Source of the DNA: Pseudoxanthomonas sp. PXM03
Lineage (GTDB): Bacteria > Pseudomonadota > Gammaproteobacteria > Xanthomonadales > Xanthomonadaceae
Direction of reading: 5' to 3'
DNA: 64,000 bases
Assembly: GCF_014852005.1 (NCBI RefSeq)
Contig: NZ_JACVAU010000005.1
Span: forward strand, 124,001-188,000
Shown here piece after piece: positions 14,861 to 23,687 of this stretch. The notes below the pieces were generated by a model, which saw only the letters and a list, made by a program, of their open reading frames with translations, had not been told where the DNA came from and did not search any database. The stretch's first letter is position 1. Each line of letters begins with the position of its first letter. Made by a program: the position numbers and the translations under genes.

Positions 14861-17476
14861 TCAGGCCGCTTTCGACGCGTCCAGGAAATCCTGCGCGAAC
14901 CGCTGCAACACCCCGCCCGCCTCGTAGATCGAGACTTCCTCGTCCGAGTCCAGTCGGCAGGTCACCGGCACGTGCACGGTCTCTCCGCTGGCGCGGTGGA
15001 TCACCAGCGTCAGCGCCGCGCGCGGCGTGCGCGCGCCCACCACGTCGAAGGTCTCGGTGCCATCGATGCTGTAGGTCCTGCGGGTCTCGCCCGGTTTGAA
15101 CTCCAGCGGCAGCACGCCCATGCCGATCAGGTTGGTGCGGTGGATGCGCTCGAAGCCCTCGGCCACAATGGCTTCCACGCCCGCCAGGCGCACACCCTTC
15201 GCGGCCCAGTCGCGCGAACTGCCCTGGCCGTAGTCGGCGCCGGCGATGATGACCAGCGGCTGCTTGCGCGCCATGTAGGTCTCGATGGCTTCCCACATGC
15301 GCACCACCTGCCCGTCCGGTTCGATGCGCGCCAACGAGCCCTTCTTCACCTCGCCGTCGACTACCGCCATCTCGTTGACCAGCTGCGGATTGGCGAAGGT
15401 CGCGCGCTGCGCGGTGAGATGGTCGCCGCGATGCGTGGCGTAGGAATTGAAGTCCTCTTCCGGCAGGCCCATCTTCGTCAGGTACTCGCCTGCGGCGCTG
15501 GTGGCGAGGATCGCGTTCGACGGCGACAGATGGTCGGTGGTGATGTTGTCGCCGAGCACGGCCAGCGGCCGCATGCCCGTCAGCGTGCGCTCGCCGGCCA
15601 GCGCGCCTTCCCAGTAGGGCGGACGGCGGATATAGGTGCTCTGCGGGCGCCAGGCGTACAGGGGTTCGATCTTGCCGCCGTGCTCGACGCGCACGTTGAA
15701 CATCGGTCCATAGACCTTGCGGAACTGTTCCGGCTTCACGCTCGCCTTGACGATGGCGTCGATCTCCTCGTCGCTCGGCCAGATGTCCTTCAACGTCACC
15801 GGCCTGCCGTCGGCATCGACGCCAAGCGCATCCTTCTCGATGTCGAAGCGCACCGTGCCGGCAATGGCGTAGGCGATCACCAGCGGTGGGGAGGCCAGGA
15901 ACGCCTGCTTGGCATACGGGTGGATGCGGCCATCGAAGTTGCGGTTGCCCGACAGCACGGCGGTCGCATACAAATCACGATCGATGATCTCCTGCTGGAT
16001 CGCCGGGTCGAGCGCACCGCTCATGCCGTTGCAGGTGGTGCAGGCGAACGCGACGATGCCGAAGCCCAGCTTCTCCAGGTCGGGCAGCAGGCCGGATTCT
16101 TCCAGGTACAGCTGCACGGCCTTGGAACCGGGTGCCAGCGAGCTCTTCACCCACGGCTTGCGCACCAGGCCCCTCGCATTCGCATTGCGGGCCAGCAGTG
16201 CGGCGGCAATGACGTTACGCGGGTTCGACGTGTTGGTGCACGAAGTGATGGCGGCGATGATCACGGCGCCGTCAGGCATCAGCCCCTGCGCTTCATCCGC
16301 CCTGCCCGCCTCCAGCTTGGTTCCGTCGGCGATGCCGCGCTCCACCAGCGCGCTGGTCGGCAGGCGCTTGTGCGGATTCGACGGCCCGGCCATGTTGCGG
16401 ACCACGGTGGACAGGTCGAAATGCAGCGTGCGCTCGTACTGTGCGGTCGCCAGCGCATCGGCCCACAGGCCAGCGGTCTTCGCGTAGTTCTCCACCAGCG
16501 CGACCTGCTCGTCGGTGCGGCCGGTCAGGCGCAGGTAATCCAGCGTGTTGTCGTCGATGAAGAACATGGCCGCGGTCGCGCCGTACTCGGGCGCCATGTT
16601 GGAGATCGTCGCGCGGTCGCCGATGGTCAGCGCCGCGGCGCCCTCGCCGCGGAACTCCAGATAGGCGCCGACGACCTTCGACTGGCGCAGGAATTCGGTC
16701 AGCGCCAGCACCACGTCGGTGGCGGTGATGCCGGGCTGCGGCTTGCCGCCCAACTCGACGCCCACGATATCCGGCGTACGCATCCACGACGCGCGGCCGA
16801 GCATGACATTCTCCGCTTCCAGTCCACCGACACCGACGGCGATGACGCCCAGCGCGTCGACGTGCGGCGTGTGGCTGTCGGTGCCCACGCAGGTGTCGGG
16901 AAACGCGACGCCGTCCTGGACGTAGACGACCGGCGACATCTTCTCCAGGTTGATCTGGTGCATGATGCCGTTGCCGGGCGGGATGACATCGACGTTCTTG
17001 AATGCGTGCTTGGTCCAGTCGATGAAATGGAAGCGATCCTCGTTGCGACGATCCTCGATGGCGCGGTTCTTCGCGAACGCGTCCGGGTCGTAGCCGCCGC
17101 ACTCCACCGCCAGCGAGTGGTCGACGATCAACTGCACCGGCACCACCGGGTTCACCTGGGCCGGGTCGCCGCCCATGTCGGCGATCGCGTCGCGCAGGCC
17201 GGCCAGGTCCACCAGCGCCGTCTGGCCGAGGATGTCGTGGCAGACCACGCGCACCGGGAACCACGGGAAATCCAGGTCGCGGCGGCGCTCGATCAGCTGG
17301 CGCAGGTAGTCGTCGCGGCGCGCGGGATCGGCGCGACGCACGATGTTCTCCGCATGCACGCGCGCGGTGTACGACAGCGTGGCCCAGGCGTTGGGTCGCA
17401 GGGCATCGACGGCGGCGCGCGCATCGAAGTAGTCGAGCGCAGTGCCCGGGAGCGAGGTGCGGAAATCGGTATTCAT
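14861..17476 (-). CDS. acnD: 2-methylcitrate dehydratase, Fe-S type (AcnD)
   Basis: A protein of 871 residues of the aconitase superfamily, the Fe/S-dependent 2-methylcitrate dehydratase that works with PrpF in the methylcitrate cycle. The three cluster cysteines are seen in ITSCTNTS (about 412) and ACTTCNG (about 478-481). Other hallmarks: DSHTPHVDALGV near 175, GSKAVQLYLEESG, SGNRNFDGRIHP, and the C-terminal swivel domain GADYGQGSSRDWAAKGVRL with GVLPLEF. Length and the acnD-like order fit better than plain AcnA, as does the nearby prpF. The ATG at 17476 is used because the upstream extension is not conserved. prpB and prpC are not in the window. Confidence 0.92.
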   Translation of the reverse strand: MNTDFRTSLPGTALDYFDARAAVDALRPNAWATLSYTARVHAENIVRRADPARRDDYLRQLIERRRDLDFPWFPVRVVCHDILGQTALVDLAGLRDAIADMGGDPAQVNPVVPVQLIVDHSLAVECGGYDPDAFAKNRAIEDRRNEDRFHFIDWTKHAFKNVDVIPPGNGIMHQINLEKMSPVVYVQDGVAFPDTCVGTDSHTPHVDALGVIAVGVGGLEAENVMLGRASWMRTPDIVGVELGGKPQPGITATDVVLALTEFLRQSKVVGAYLEFRGEGAAALTIGDRATISNMAPEYGATAAMFFIDDNTLDYLRLTGRTDEQVALVENYAKTAGLWADALATAQYERTLHFDLSTVVRNMAGPSNPHKRLPTSALVERGIADGTKLEAGRADEAQGLMPDGAVIIAAITSCTNTSNPRNVIAAALLARNANARGLVRKPWVKSSLAPGSKAVQLYLEESGLLPDLEKLGFGIVAFACTTCNGMSGALDPAIQQEIIDRDLYATAVLSGNRNFDGRIHPYAKQAFLASPPLVIAYAIAGTVRFDIEKDALGVDADGRPVTLKDIWPSDEEIDAIVKASVKPEQFRKVYGPMFNVRVEHGGKIEPLYAWRPQSTYIRRPPYWEGALAGERTLTGMRPLAVLGDNITTDHLSPSNAILATSAAGEYLTKMGLPEEDFNSYATHRGDHLTAQRATFANPQLVNEMAVVDGEVKKGSLARIEPDGQVVRMWEAIETYMARKQPLVIIAGADYGQGSSRDWAAKGVRLAGVEAIVAEGFERIHRTNLIGMGVLPLEFKPGETRRTYSIDGTETFDVVGARTPRAALTLVIHRASGETVHVPVTCRLDSDEEVSIYEAGGVLQRFAQDFLDASKAA

Positions 17477-17624
17477 GGCGTGCCGTCTGCTGTGAACGGG
17501 GTGCGCGCGATGCGGGTCGGCGCGTGAGGACATGCTACCGGAGGCAGGTGTCCATGGCCGGGAAAACGCCTGTTACCGGCAAGAAATCACCGATGCGTTG
17601 ATGAAGACCATCAACATGCGCGGG

Positions 17625-18080
17625 TCATTCGAATACCAGCTTGCCCTTCATCATGTTCCAGTGCCCGGGGAAGGTGCAGAAGAAGGTGTAGTCGCCGCCC
17701 CTGCGCAGTCGCGAGGTCGGGAACACCACCTCGGTCGTCTGCCCGCCGGCGATCACCGGCGTGCGGGCGATCACGCGGGCGTCGTTGCGGGGCAGATAGT
17801 CGTCGGCCAGTTTCATGCGGCCGCCGGCCAGGCCGAGCTCGCGATGATGGCGTGTTTCGGCCAGTACCCAGTTGTGGCCCATCGCCTGCGCCGGCATGCG
17901 ACCGGTGTGCTTCAGCACCACCCGCAGCTGCGCGCAGTCGCCGGGCACGCGGATGGTTTTCAGGTTGAAGGTCATCATGTCCGTCGCCTCGACGGTCACC
18001 GCGCAGTTGCGGGCGAACGCGGCGCCGGAGAGGGGCAGCAGTGCGCAGAGGGCGAACAGCGGGAGCAGGCGTCGGAGCAT
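17625..18080 (-). CDS. azu: Azurin, periplasmic type I copper protein
   Basis: A protein of 151 residues with a signal peptide (1-23, core LLPLFALCALLPLSG, cleavage after AFA). The mature protein starts RNCAVTVEATDMM, as in azurins, with the first disulfide Cys. Copper ligands are visible: His in GHNWVL (about 69), then the C-terminal loop FFCTFPGHWNMMKGKLVF supplying Cys, His and Met. It is a small soluble electron carrier in the periplasm. The ATG at 18080 is chosen because it opens the signal peptide; the longer frame upstream runs into phhA. It lies 148 bases after acnD's start on the same strand, with no clear operon link. Confidence 0.93.
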   Translation of the reverse strand: MLRRLLPLFALCALLPLSGAAFARNCAVTVEATDMMTFNLKTIRVPGDCAQLRVVLKHTGRMPAQAMGHNWVLAETRHHRELGLAGGRMKLADDYLPRNDARVIARTPVIAGGQTTEVVFPTSRLRRGGDYTFFCTFPGHWNMMKGKLVFE

Positions 18081-18126
18081 CGGACATCCACGGAAAAGAG
18101 GGATGCCCGCGATTGTACGGCGCGTG

Positions 18127-19011
18127 TCAGACGTCGCCGCCGTCGGCCCAGCCTTCGCCGGTGCCGCGTGTGTAGACCTTGTCGCCATCACGCACGTCGC
18201 CGGCGGGGACCGCGTCCTGCGCGTCCAGCCGCGCGTAGATTGGGGTGAAGTCCGGCGCGGTCGCGTTCATCAGCTGCTCGAAACTGTCGATGACGAAGTA
18301 GGTCTTCTGGAACGTATCGATGCGATAGCGCGTGCGCATGATCCGCTCCAGGTCGAAGCCGATGCGGTTGGGCGCATCCGATTCCAGCGAGTACAGCGAC
18401 TCGCCCTTCGACGACACGATGCCGGCGCCGTAGATGCGCAGGCCGTCCTTCGTGTTGATCAGGCCGAACTCCACCGTGTACCAGTACAACCGGGTCAGGT
18501 GCTGCAATGCGTCCGGACCGATCCCGTGCGCCTTCACGCCGCCCTTGCCGTACGCCTCCATGTAGTCGGCGAACACCGGGTTCATCAGCAGCGGCACGTG
18601 GCCGAACAGATCGTGGAACAGGTCGGGTTCGGCGATGTAGTCGATCTGGTCCGGCCGGCGGATCCACCAGGTGACGGGAAAACGTCGGTTGGCCAGGTGG
18701 TCGAAGAACTCCAGCTCCGGCAGCAGTCCTTCCACCCCGACCAGCTGCCAGCCGGTGGTGGCGCGCAGCACCGCGTTCAGTTCATCGAAGCGCGGGATGC
18801 GGTCCGGCGTCATGCCCATCGCATCCTGCGCCTGCAGGAACTCGTCGCAGGCGCGCCCCACCAGCAGCGCGCGCTGGCGTTCGTACAACGCACCCCAGGT
18901 GGCATGGTCGTCGGCCGGGTACTCGGTGGGCTGGTCGACGATGGCGGTGGTGTAGACCGGCACGTAGCCCTTGTCGGTCTGCTGGTGCTCGACGCGGCGA
19001 GGCTCGTTCAT
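18127..19011 (-). CDS. phhA: Phenylalanine 4-monooxygenase PhhA
   Basis: A protein of 294 residues that hydroxylates L-phenylalanine to tyrosine with tetrahydrobiopterin and Fe(II). Seen: HATWGALYERQ near 38-48, the pterin/iron region YIAEPDLFHDLFGHVPLL with both iron-binding His, and YWYTVEFGLI with the Glu ligand (about 178). The length matches the single-domain bacterial enzyme. Conservation begins at the ATG at 19011; a longer in-frame extension exists upstream but overlaps the divergent regulator gene. No pterin carbinolamine dehydratase gene is near. The AsnC-type gene diverges from it and is the likely regulator. Confidence 0.94.
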   Translation of the reverse strand: MNEPRRVEHQQTDKGYVPVYTTAIVDQPTEYPADDHATWGALYERQRALLVGRACDEFLQAQDAMGMTPDRIPRFDELNAVLRATTGWQLVGVEGLLPELEFFDHLANRRFPVTWWIRRPDQIDYIAEPDLFHDLFGHVPLLMNPVFADYMEAYGKGGVKAHGIGPDALQHLTRLYWYTVEFGLINTKDGLRIYGAGIVSSKGESLYSLESDAPNRIGFDLERIMRTRYRIDTFQKTYFVIDSFEQLMNATAPDFTPIYARLDAQDAVPAGDVRDGDKVYTRGTGEGWADGGDV

Positions 19012-19131
19012 GGCGACTTCCCGGAGGGAGGAGGAATAGGTCGATGCTAGCGGCAGACGCGCGCAACAGGCTTGCGAAATTGCGCCCACACCGACCAGCG
19101 GCGCAATGAAATTGCGTGAACAGGCTATCCT
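19012..19131. promoter_or_regulatory. Divergent phhA / AsnC-regulator control region with repeated GAAATTGCG
   Basis: The 120-base spacer carries TTGCGAAATTGCGCC at 19072-19086 and GGCGCAATGAAATTGCG at 19100-19116. Read one way these give two direct copies of GAAATTGCG about 33 bases apart; read the other way AATTGCGCC and GGCGCAAT form an inverted pair. This is a reasonable operator for the Lrp/AsnC octamer, which binds repeated sites. Promoter hexamers could not be assigned with confidence. Confidence 0.45.
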
Positions 19132-19623
19132 ATGCAGCAAATGACCGAACCTGCCTCTCTCGACCGCATTGACCTGCGCCTGCTGGCGCTGCTGCAGCGC
19201 GACGGCCGTGCCACCAATGCCGACATCGCGGCGCAGGTGAACCTGTCGCCCTCGGCCTGCCTGCGCCGCATCCAGCGGCTGGAGGCGACGGGCGTGATTG
19301 CCGGGTACGCCGCCCGCGTCGACCCCAAGGCGGTCGGGCTCGGGCTGCAGGCCTTCGTCCGCGTGCAACTGGAGAAGCACGACCCGGCCAGCGTCCAGCA
19401 CTTCGGGGATGGCGTGCGGGGCTGGGACGAAGTGGTGGCCTGTTATGCGCTGACCGGCGACATGGACTACCTGTTGCACGTGGTGGTGCAGGACCTGGAG
19501 CATTTCTCCCGCTTCCTGCTGGACAGGCTGCTCAACGCGAGCGGCGTGGCCGACGTCAATTCCAGCTTCGTGCTGCGCGCGGTGAAGACCGACGCCGGCC
19601 TGCCATTGGGGTATGCCGGATGA
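19132..19623 (+). CDS. Lrp/AsnC-family transcriptional regulator
   Basis: A protein of 163 residues. The N-terminal helix-turn-helix covers LDRIDLRLLALLQRDGRATNADIAAQVNLSPSACLRRIQRLEATGVI (split motifs at 10-25, 26-42 and 43-56). The C-terminal RAM ligand domain follows: VGLGLQAFVRVQLEKH, VVACYALTGDMDYLLHVVV and the SSFVLRAVK strand. These octameric proteins respond to amino acids. The divergent position next to phhA suggests control by phenylalanine or tyrosine, which is inference. Two ATGs (19132 and 19141) are possible; neither has a strong ribosome binding site. The stop overlaps the next gene's ATG by four bases. Confidence 0.9.
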   Translation: MQQMTEPASLDRIDLRLLALLQRDGRATNADIAAQVNLSPSACLRRIQRLEATGVIAGYAARVDPKAVGLGLQAFVRVQLEKHDPASVQHFGDGVRGWDEVVACYALTGDMDYLLHVVVQDLEHFSRFLLDRLLNASGVADVNSSFVLRAVKTDAGLPLGYAG

Positions 19624-20300
19624 CATCGATCATGGTTGTCAGCGCGACACGGCGGACAGAGCGGGATTTCCGGGAGGCCAGTGCGCTGGGGACATCGTTG
19701 CGCCGGCTGTCGTTCGACGCGCGCATCCGGAGCCAGATCGCGTACCAGAACGGTCGTGGCCTGCCGGAGGTCTACAACCAGGCGATCAGGGAAAGCCAGG
19801 ACAGTGATGTGCTGGTATTCGTGCACGACGATGTCTGGATCGACGACAGCTTCCTCGCTGACCGCTTGCAGGACGCGCTGCTCCGCTACGACGTGGTCGG
19901 CGTGGCAGGCAACCGGCGCAGGCAGCCCCGTCAGCCCGCATGGGCGTTCGCCGACATGACGTTGGCATGGGACGACAAGGCCCACCTGTCGGGCGGGGTG
20001 GCGCACGGCGCATATCCTTTTGGCGGGGTGTCCTACTTCGGCGGCATGCCTGCCGACTGCGAACTGCTGGATGGCGTCTTCCTCGCCGCACGCCGGGCAG
20101 CCCTGTCGCGGGCGCGCGTCGAGTTCGATCCGCGCTTCGGCTTCCACTTCTACGACATGGATTTCTGCCGGTCCGCCAGGCAGGCGGGGTTGCGCCTGGG
20201 GACCTGGCCGATCGCGTTGACGCACCAGAGTGGAGGCGCGTTCGGGTCGGATGCCTGGCAGGCCGCCTACGGCGACTATCTGGCGAAGTGGGGTGACTAG
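19620..20300 (+). CDS. Glycosyltransferase family 2-like protein
   Basis: A protein of 226 residues with a GT-A-like layout: an N-terminal strand-loop (MVVSATRRTE), a nucleotide-sugar region VLVFVHDDVWIDDS with the DXD-like HDD (about 68-70), the acceptor region ELLDGVFLAARRAAL, and DPRFGFHFYDMDFCRSARQAGLRLG, as in GT2 enzymes of cell-surface polysaccharide synthesis. It is shorter than most and has no membrane helix, so it is cytoplasmic. The first ATG overlaps the AsnC gene stop (ATGA), implying co-expression. Why a glycosyltransferase is coupled to an amino-acid regulator is not apparent. Confidence 0.8.
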   Translation: MTSIMVVSATRRTERDFREASALGTSLRRLSFDARIRSQIAYQNGRGLPEVYNQAIRESQDSDVLVFVHDDVWIDDSFLADRLQDALLRYDVVGVAGNRRRQPRQPAWAFADMTLAWDDKAHLSGGVAHGAYPFGGVSYFGGMPADCELLDGVFLAARRAALSRARVEFDPRFGFHFYDMDFCRSARQAGLRLGTWPIALTHQSGGAFGSDAWQAAYGDYLAKWGD

Positions 20301-20384
20301 CGCAGCGTCCCCAGGTCGCGTCCACGCGGATCCTGTCCGCGACACGTGCTACAACGCACGCGGTTACCGACCCTCGAGACCACC

Positions 20385-20687
20385 ATGTACGGACTGATCG
20401 GCAAGATGCGCGCCACACCGGGCCAGCGCGACGCGCTGCTCGCGATTCTGCTGGAAGGCACCGAAGCCATGCCGGGCTGCCTGAGCTACGTGATCGCGAG
20501 TGATCCCGCCGATGCGGATACGATCTGGATCACCGAGGTCTGGACCGATGCGGCCAGTCACAAGGCCTCGCTCACGTTGCCGGCCGTGCAGCAGGCCATC
20601 GCGAAGGCGCGGCCGCTGATCGCGGGATTCGACAGCCACATCGAAACCGCACCGGTGGGCGGGCACGGGTTGCTTCCATCCTTGTAG
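20385..20687 (+). CDS. Antibiotic-biosynthesis-monooxygenase (ABM) fold protein
   Basis: A protein of 100 residues. The whole protein is one dimeric alpha/beta ABM domain: YGLIGKMRATPGQRDALLAIL, then GCLSYVIASDPADADTIWITEVWTD and KASLTLPAVQQAIAKARPLI. Such proteins (YgiN-like quinol monooxygenases and relatives) act on small phenolic or quinone substrates in the cytoplasm; the substrate here is unknown. The ATG at 20385 is preferred to an upstream non-ATG because homology starts at MYGLIG. It is followed by a REP doublet and then the HD-domain gene. Confidence 0.85.
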   Translation: MYGLIGKMRATPGQRDALLAILLEGTEAMPGCLSYVIASDPADADTIWITEVWTDAASHKASLTLPAVQQAIAKARPLIAGFDSHIETAPVGGHGLLPSL

Positions 20688-20824
20688 GAGCGACGTGAGT
20701 CGCGACCGCACGCCCACGCTGTCGGGATGACAGGAGAGGCGTGATCCTGGAGTGATGCGGAACGGTCTTTTCGTGCGTACATTGATGTTCACGCCGTGCG
20801 GTCGCGACTCACGTCGCTCCTGCA
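20683..20824. repeat. REP-like palindromic doublet, copy 2
   Basis: Inverted arms at 20683-20708 and 20798-20824 carry the same GGAGCGACGTGAGTCGC core as the first copy. This doublet lies between two co-directional genes. The first arm starts inside the last codons of the monooxygenase-like gene. Confidence 0.9.
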
Positions 20825-20857
20825 ATGGGAACACCGCCCTCCGCCTGGATTGCAACC

Positions 20858-21472
20858 ATGGACATCTTCCCCGGATCCTGGCAACGCGCATGGACCGGCA
20901 TCGGCGCGACGGGCGAGGGCGGTGCCTTGTTCGCGCAGTTGATGGCGGCGTATGCCGAACCCCAGCGCCACTACCACACGCTGCAACATCTGGGGGAATG
21001 CCTGCTGGCGTTCGACCGCGCGCATGCGCTGGCCGCGCACACACACGAAGTCGAACTGGCGCTGTGGTTCCATGACGCCATCTACGACATCAAGGCCCAC
21101 GACAACGAGCAGCGCAGTGCCGACTGGGCACGCGATGCGTTGCGGGATGCGGGCGTCGCGGCAGAGGCTGCACAGCGCGTGCATGCGCTGGTCATGGCCA
21201 CGCGGCACACCGCCGTGCCGTCAGGACACGATGAACGACTGCTGGTCGACATCGACCTGTCGATCCTGGGCGCGGAACGCACGCGCTTCGACGAGTACGA
21301 GCAGCAGATCCGCAAGGAATACGCCTACGTCCCCGGCTTCCTGTTCCGGCGCAAGCGACGCGAGATCCTGAAGGGCTTCCTCGACCGTCCCGCGATCTAT
21401 AGCACGCCGTACTTCCATGACGCGCTGGAGGCGAGGGCGCGGGACAACCTGCTCCGCGTCACCACCGCGTAG
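20858..21472 (+). CDS. HD-superfamily metal-dependent phosphohydrolase-like protein
   Basis: A protein of 204 residues. The HD-type metal site is seen in RHYHTLQHL (about 37-45) and ELALWFHDAIYD (about 66-77), with the conserved His-Asp pair, and DEQR-like DNEQRSADWA and DIDLSILG later. The family groups with predicted HD hydrolases of unknown substrate. It is soluble and cytoplasmic. The ATG at 20858 is used because the earlier in-frame start lies inside the REP arm. The gene ends 78 bases before the convergent patatin-like gene. Confidence 0.85.
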   Translation: MDIFPGSWQRAWTGIGATGEGGALFAQLMAAYAEPQRHYHTLQHLGECLLAFDRAHALAAHTHEVELALWFHDAIYDIKAHDNEQRSADWARDALRDAGVAAEAAQRVHALVMATRHTAVPSGHDERLLVDIDLSILGAERTRFDEYEQQIRKEYAYVPGFLFRRKRREILKGFLDRPAIYSTPYFHDALEARARDNLLRVTTA

Positions 21473-21550
21473 AGCAGGGCTTGCCCGGCTCCGTACGGGG
21501 TCAGGAATTCGTTGAGCGCAGGGATCGGGAGCAGCGGAGCACGCTCCGCG

Positions 21551-22588
21551 CTACTGTTTTACGGGTTGTCCAGCCGCATCGCACTTCACGTCGCGGCCGA
21601 ACAGGCGACCCAGGCGCGAGGGTTCTTCCAGGCAACGCGGATCGGGCTTGGGCGGGGCGTGCCTCGCCGCATGCGCGGCATTGCGGCTGCGCTGCAGCTC
21701 GGCGAGCTTCGCCTTGATCTGCGGCATGGCGGCCAGCGCGGCGCGTTCGCCTTCGAGAATGGCGTTGTTCTTCTGCTCGAAGTCGGCCGGGCCGATATCG
21801 TTGACCTTCGGCCGGATGACGATGTCGGCACGCGCGAGTTCCTGTTCGCCCAGGCGCTGGCCCATGATGCCGATGGACTGGTTGACGATGCCCAGCATGC
21901 TGCCGGGCTTGGTGCCGGGCGCCTTGGTGGAGATGTCCACCGCGATGACGAAATCCGCGCCCAGCTGGCGCGCGGCATCCACCGGTACCGGACTGACCAC
22001 GCCGCCATCCACGTAGCTGGCCTTGCCGATCACCACCGGTTCGAACACGCCGGGAATGCTGCTGGACGCACGCACCGCCTGGCCGGTGTTGCCGCGTACG
22101 AACACCGTGCGCTCACCATTCTCCAGCTGCGTGGACACGGCGGCGAACGGTTTCTTCAACTGCTGGATGGTGCGCTTGCCCACCAGCTCGTTGACGTAGT
22201 CCTGCAGCTTCAATCCCTGCACCAGCCCGCCGGAGAACAGGCGCACGTCGCGGATCTTCGCCTCGTCCAGCGCGAACGCCTGCTTCTGCATCTGGAACGG
22301 ATCCATGCCGCTGGCATACAGCGCGCCAACCACGCTGCCGGCGCTGGTGCCCGAGACGACCTGCGGCTCGATGCCGTTGGCTTCCAGCATCTTGATCACA
22401 CCGATGTGGGCGAAGCCCTTCGCCGCGCCGCCGCCCAGTGCGATGCCGACCCTGGGCTTCGGCACCGCCGGCAACGGCTTCACCACGGCGGCGGGCGGTG
22501 CGGGTCGCACGTTGTCGCCGCCGCAAGCGGCAAGCAGAACCGCGCACAACGCGAACAGGAAGGGACGCGAACGGGAGATCAGGCGCAT
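21551..22588 (-). CDS. Patatin-like phospholipase, RssA-type lipoprotein
   Basis: A protein of 345 residues. A lipoprotein signal (1-22, LLAAC with the lipid-modified Cys) is followed by a patatin domain: oxyanion loop LGGGAAKGFAHIG (51-63), nucleophile elbow GTSAG with Ser (82), and the catalytic-dyad Asp in SYVDGG (about 195). Predicted serine acyl hydrolase attached to the membrane, facing the periplasm. The C-terminal 100 residues are charged and not part of the core. The long upstream frame is rejected because the ATG at 22588 opens the signal peptide. An AIM24-family gene lies 79 bases upstream on the same strand. Confidence 0.9.
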   Translation of the reverse strand: MRLISRSRPFLFALCAVLLAACGGDNVRPAPPAAVVKPLPAVPKPRVGIALGGGAAKGFAHIGVIKMLEANGIEPQVVSGTSAGSVVGALYASGMDPFQMQKQAFALDEAKIRDVRLFSGGLVQGLKLQDYVNELVGKRTIQQLKKPFAAVSTQLENGERTVFVRGNTGQAVRASSSIPGVFEPVVIGKASYVDGGVVSPVPVDAARQLGADFVIAVDISTKAPGTKPGSMLGIVNQSIGIMGQRLGEQELARADIVIRPKVNDIGPADFEQKNNAILEGERAALAAMPQIKAKLAELQRSRNAAHAARHAPPKPDPRCLEEPSRLGRLFGRDVKCDAAGQPVKQ

Positions 22589-22667
22589 GGGGAGAGGGCA
22601 GGGTGGGGCGACCAGCGGCGGAGCATACAGCGCGCCGCCGCAATGAGGGCCAACCGCACTCGCGGCT

Positions 22668-23687
22668 TCAGAAACTGTTGTCGCCGTCGAGGATCCGGCC
22701 CAGGCCACCCAGTACCGAACCTTCGCCCCGATTCTGGCCACCACCCTGCGGTGCGGCCTGCAGCATGCGGCCGGCCAGGCGCGAGAACGGCAGCGACTGC
22801 ATCCAGACCTTGCCCGGGCCGGTCAGCGTGGCGAGGAACACGCCTTCGCCGCCGAAGAACATGCTCTTGATGCCGCTGACCGGCCGCACGTCCATGTTGA
22901 CGCTGGCGTGGTACGCCACCACGCAGCCGGTGTCCACGTCGATGCGTTCGCCTGCCTGCAGCTCGCGCTCCACCACGGTGCCGCCGGCGTGCACGAATAC
23001 CCAGCCGTCACCTTCCAGCTTCTGCATGATGAAGCCCTCGCCGCCGAACAGGCCGGTCAGGATCTTGCGCTGCAGGTGGATACCGACGGTGACGCCGCGC
23101 GCGCCGGCCAGGAAGCTGTCCTTCTGGCAGATCAGGCGGCCGCCGTGGTCGTCCAGCTTCATCGCCAGCACGGTGCCGGGGTAGGGCGCCGCGAAGGCGA
23201 CCTTGGCCTTGCCCTGGCCGGTATGCGTGTACAGCGTGGTGAACAGGCTCTCGCCGGTCAGCACGCGCTTGCCGGCGGAGAACAGCTTGTCCATGAAGCC
23301 GCCGCCCTGGCCGCTGTGCGAGCCGTCGCCGAACACCGTGTCCATCTGCACGCTGCTGTCCTTGAACATCAGCGCGCCGGCTTCGGCGATGGCGCTTTCG
23401 CCGGGGTCCAGTTCCACTTCGACGAACTGCATGTCGCCGCCGACGATACGGAAGTCGATCTCGTCGGCGCCGCGGCGGCCACCGGCGCCCGGCAGGGGCG
23501 GCAGGTGGGGCGGCGACGTGGCACCAGCGGCCAGTTCGGGCAGCTCGCGCACCGGCTTCCACTCGCGCATGCCTTCACGCCAGCCGAGCGCGCCGGGATT
23601 GCGCTGCGCATAGGCGCGGGCGGCGTCTTCGTCCAGCGGACCGGTGCGGTCGGCGCTGCCGGGAAGATTGAAGAACCAGTGCGTCAT
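22668..23687 (-). CDS. AIM24-family protein with N-terminal GYF_2-like domain
   Basis: A protein of 339 residues. Residues 3-48 (WFFNLPGSADRTGPLDEDAAR, WREGMREWKPV) fit a GYF_2-like domain. The rest (about 78-310) is the TIGR00266/AIM24 beta-sandwich: GGDMQFVEVELDPGESAIAEAGA, then repeats such as GGEGFIMQKLEGDGWVFVHAGG and GIKSMFFGGEGVFLATLTGPG. Bacterial AIM24 proteins have no settled biochemical role; the yeast relative is mitochondrial. There is no signal peptide. The ATG at 23687 is chosen; another lies three codons upstream. It is co-directional with the patatin-like gene. Confidence 0.88.
   Translation of the reverse strand: MTHWFFNLPGSADRTGPLDEDAARAYAQRNPGALGWREGMREWKPVRELPELAAGATSPPHLPPLPGAGGRRGADEIDFRIVGGDMQFVEVELDPGESAIAEAGALMFKDSSVQMDTVFGDGSHSGQGGGFMDKLFSAGKRVLTGESLFTTLYTHTGQGKAKVAFAAPYPGTVLAMKLDDHGGRLICQKDSFLAGARGVTVGIHLQRKILTGLFGGEGFIMQKLEGDGWVFVHAGGTVVERELQAGERIDVDTGCVVAYHASVNMDVRPVSGIKSMFFGGEGVFLATLTGPGKVWMQSLPFSRLAGRMLQAAPQGGGQNRGEGSVLGGLGRILDGDNSF

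Noticed and set aside
14804-17527. Long open frame of 907 codons on the strand opposite acnD
   Set aside because: It mirrors acnD, is His/Arg/Gln/Asp-rich low-information sequence, has no recognisable domain, and is a known artefact of high-GC codon bias.
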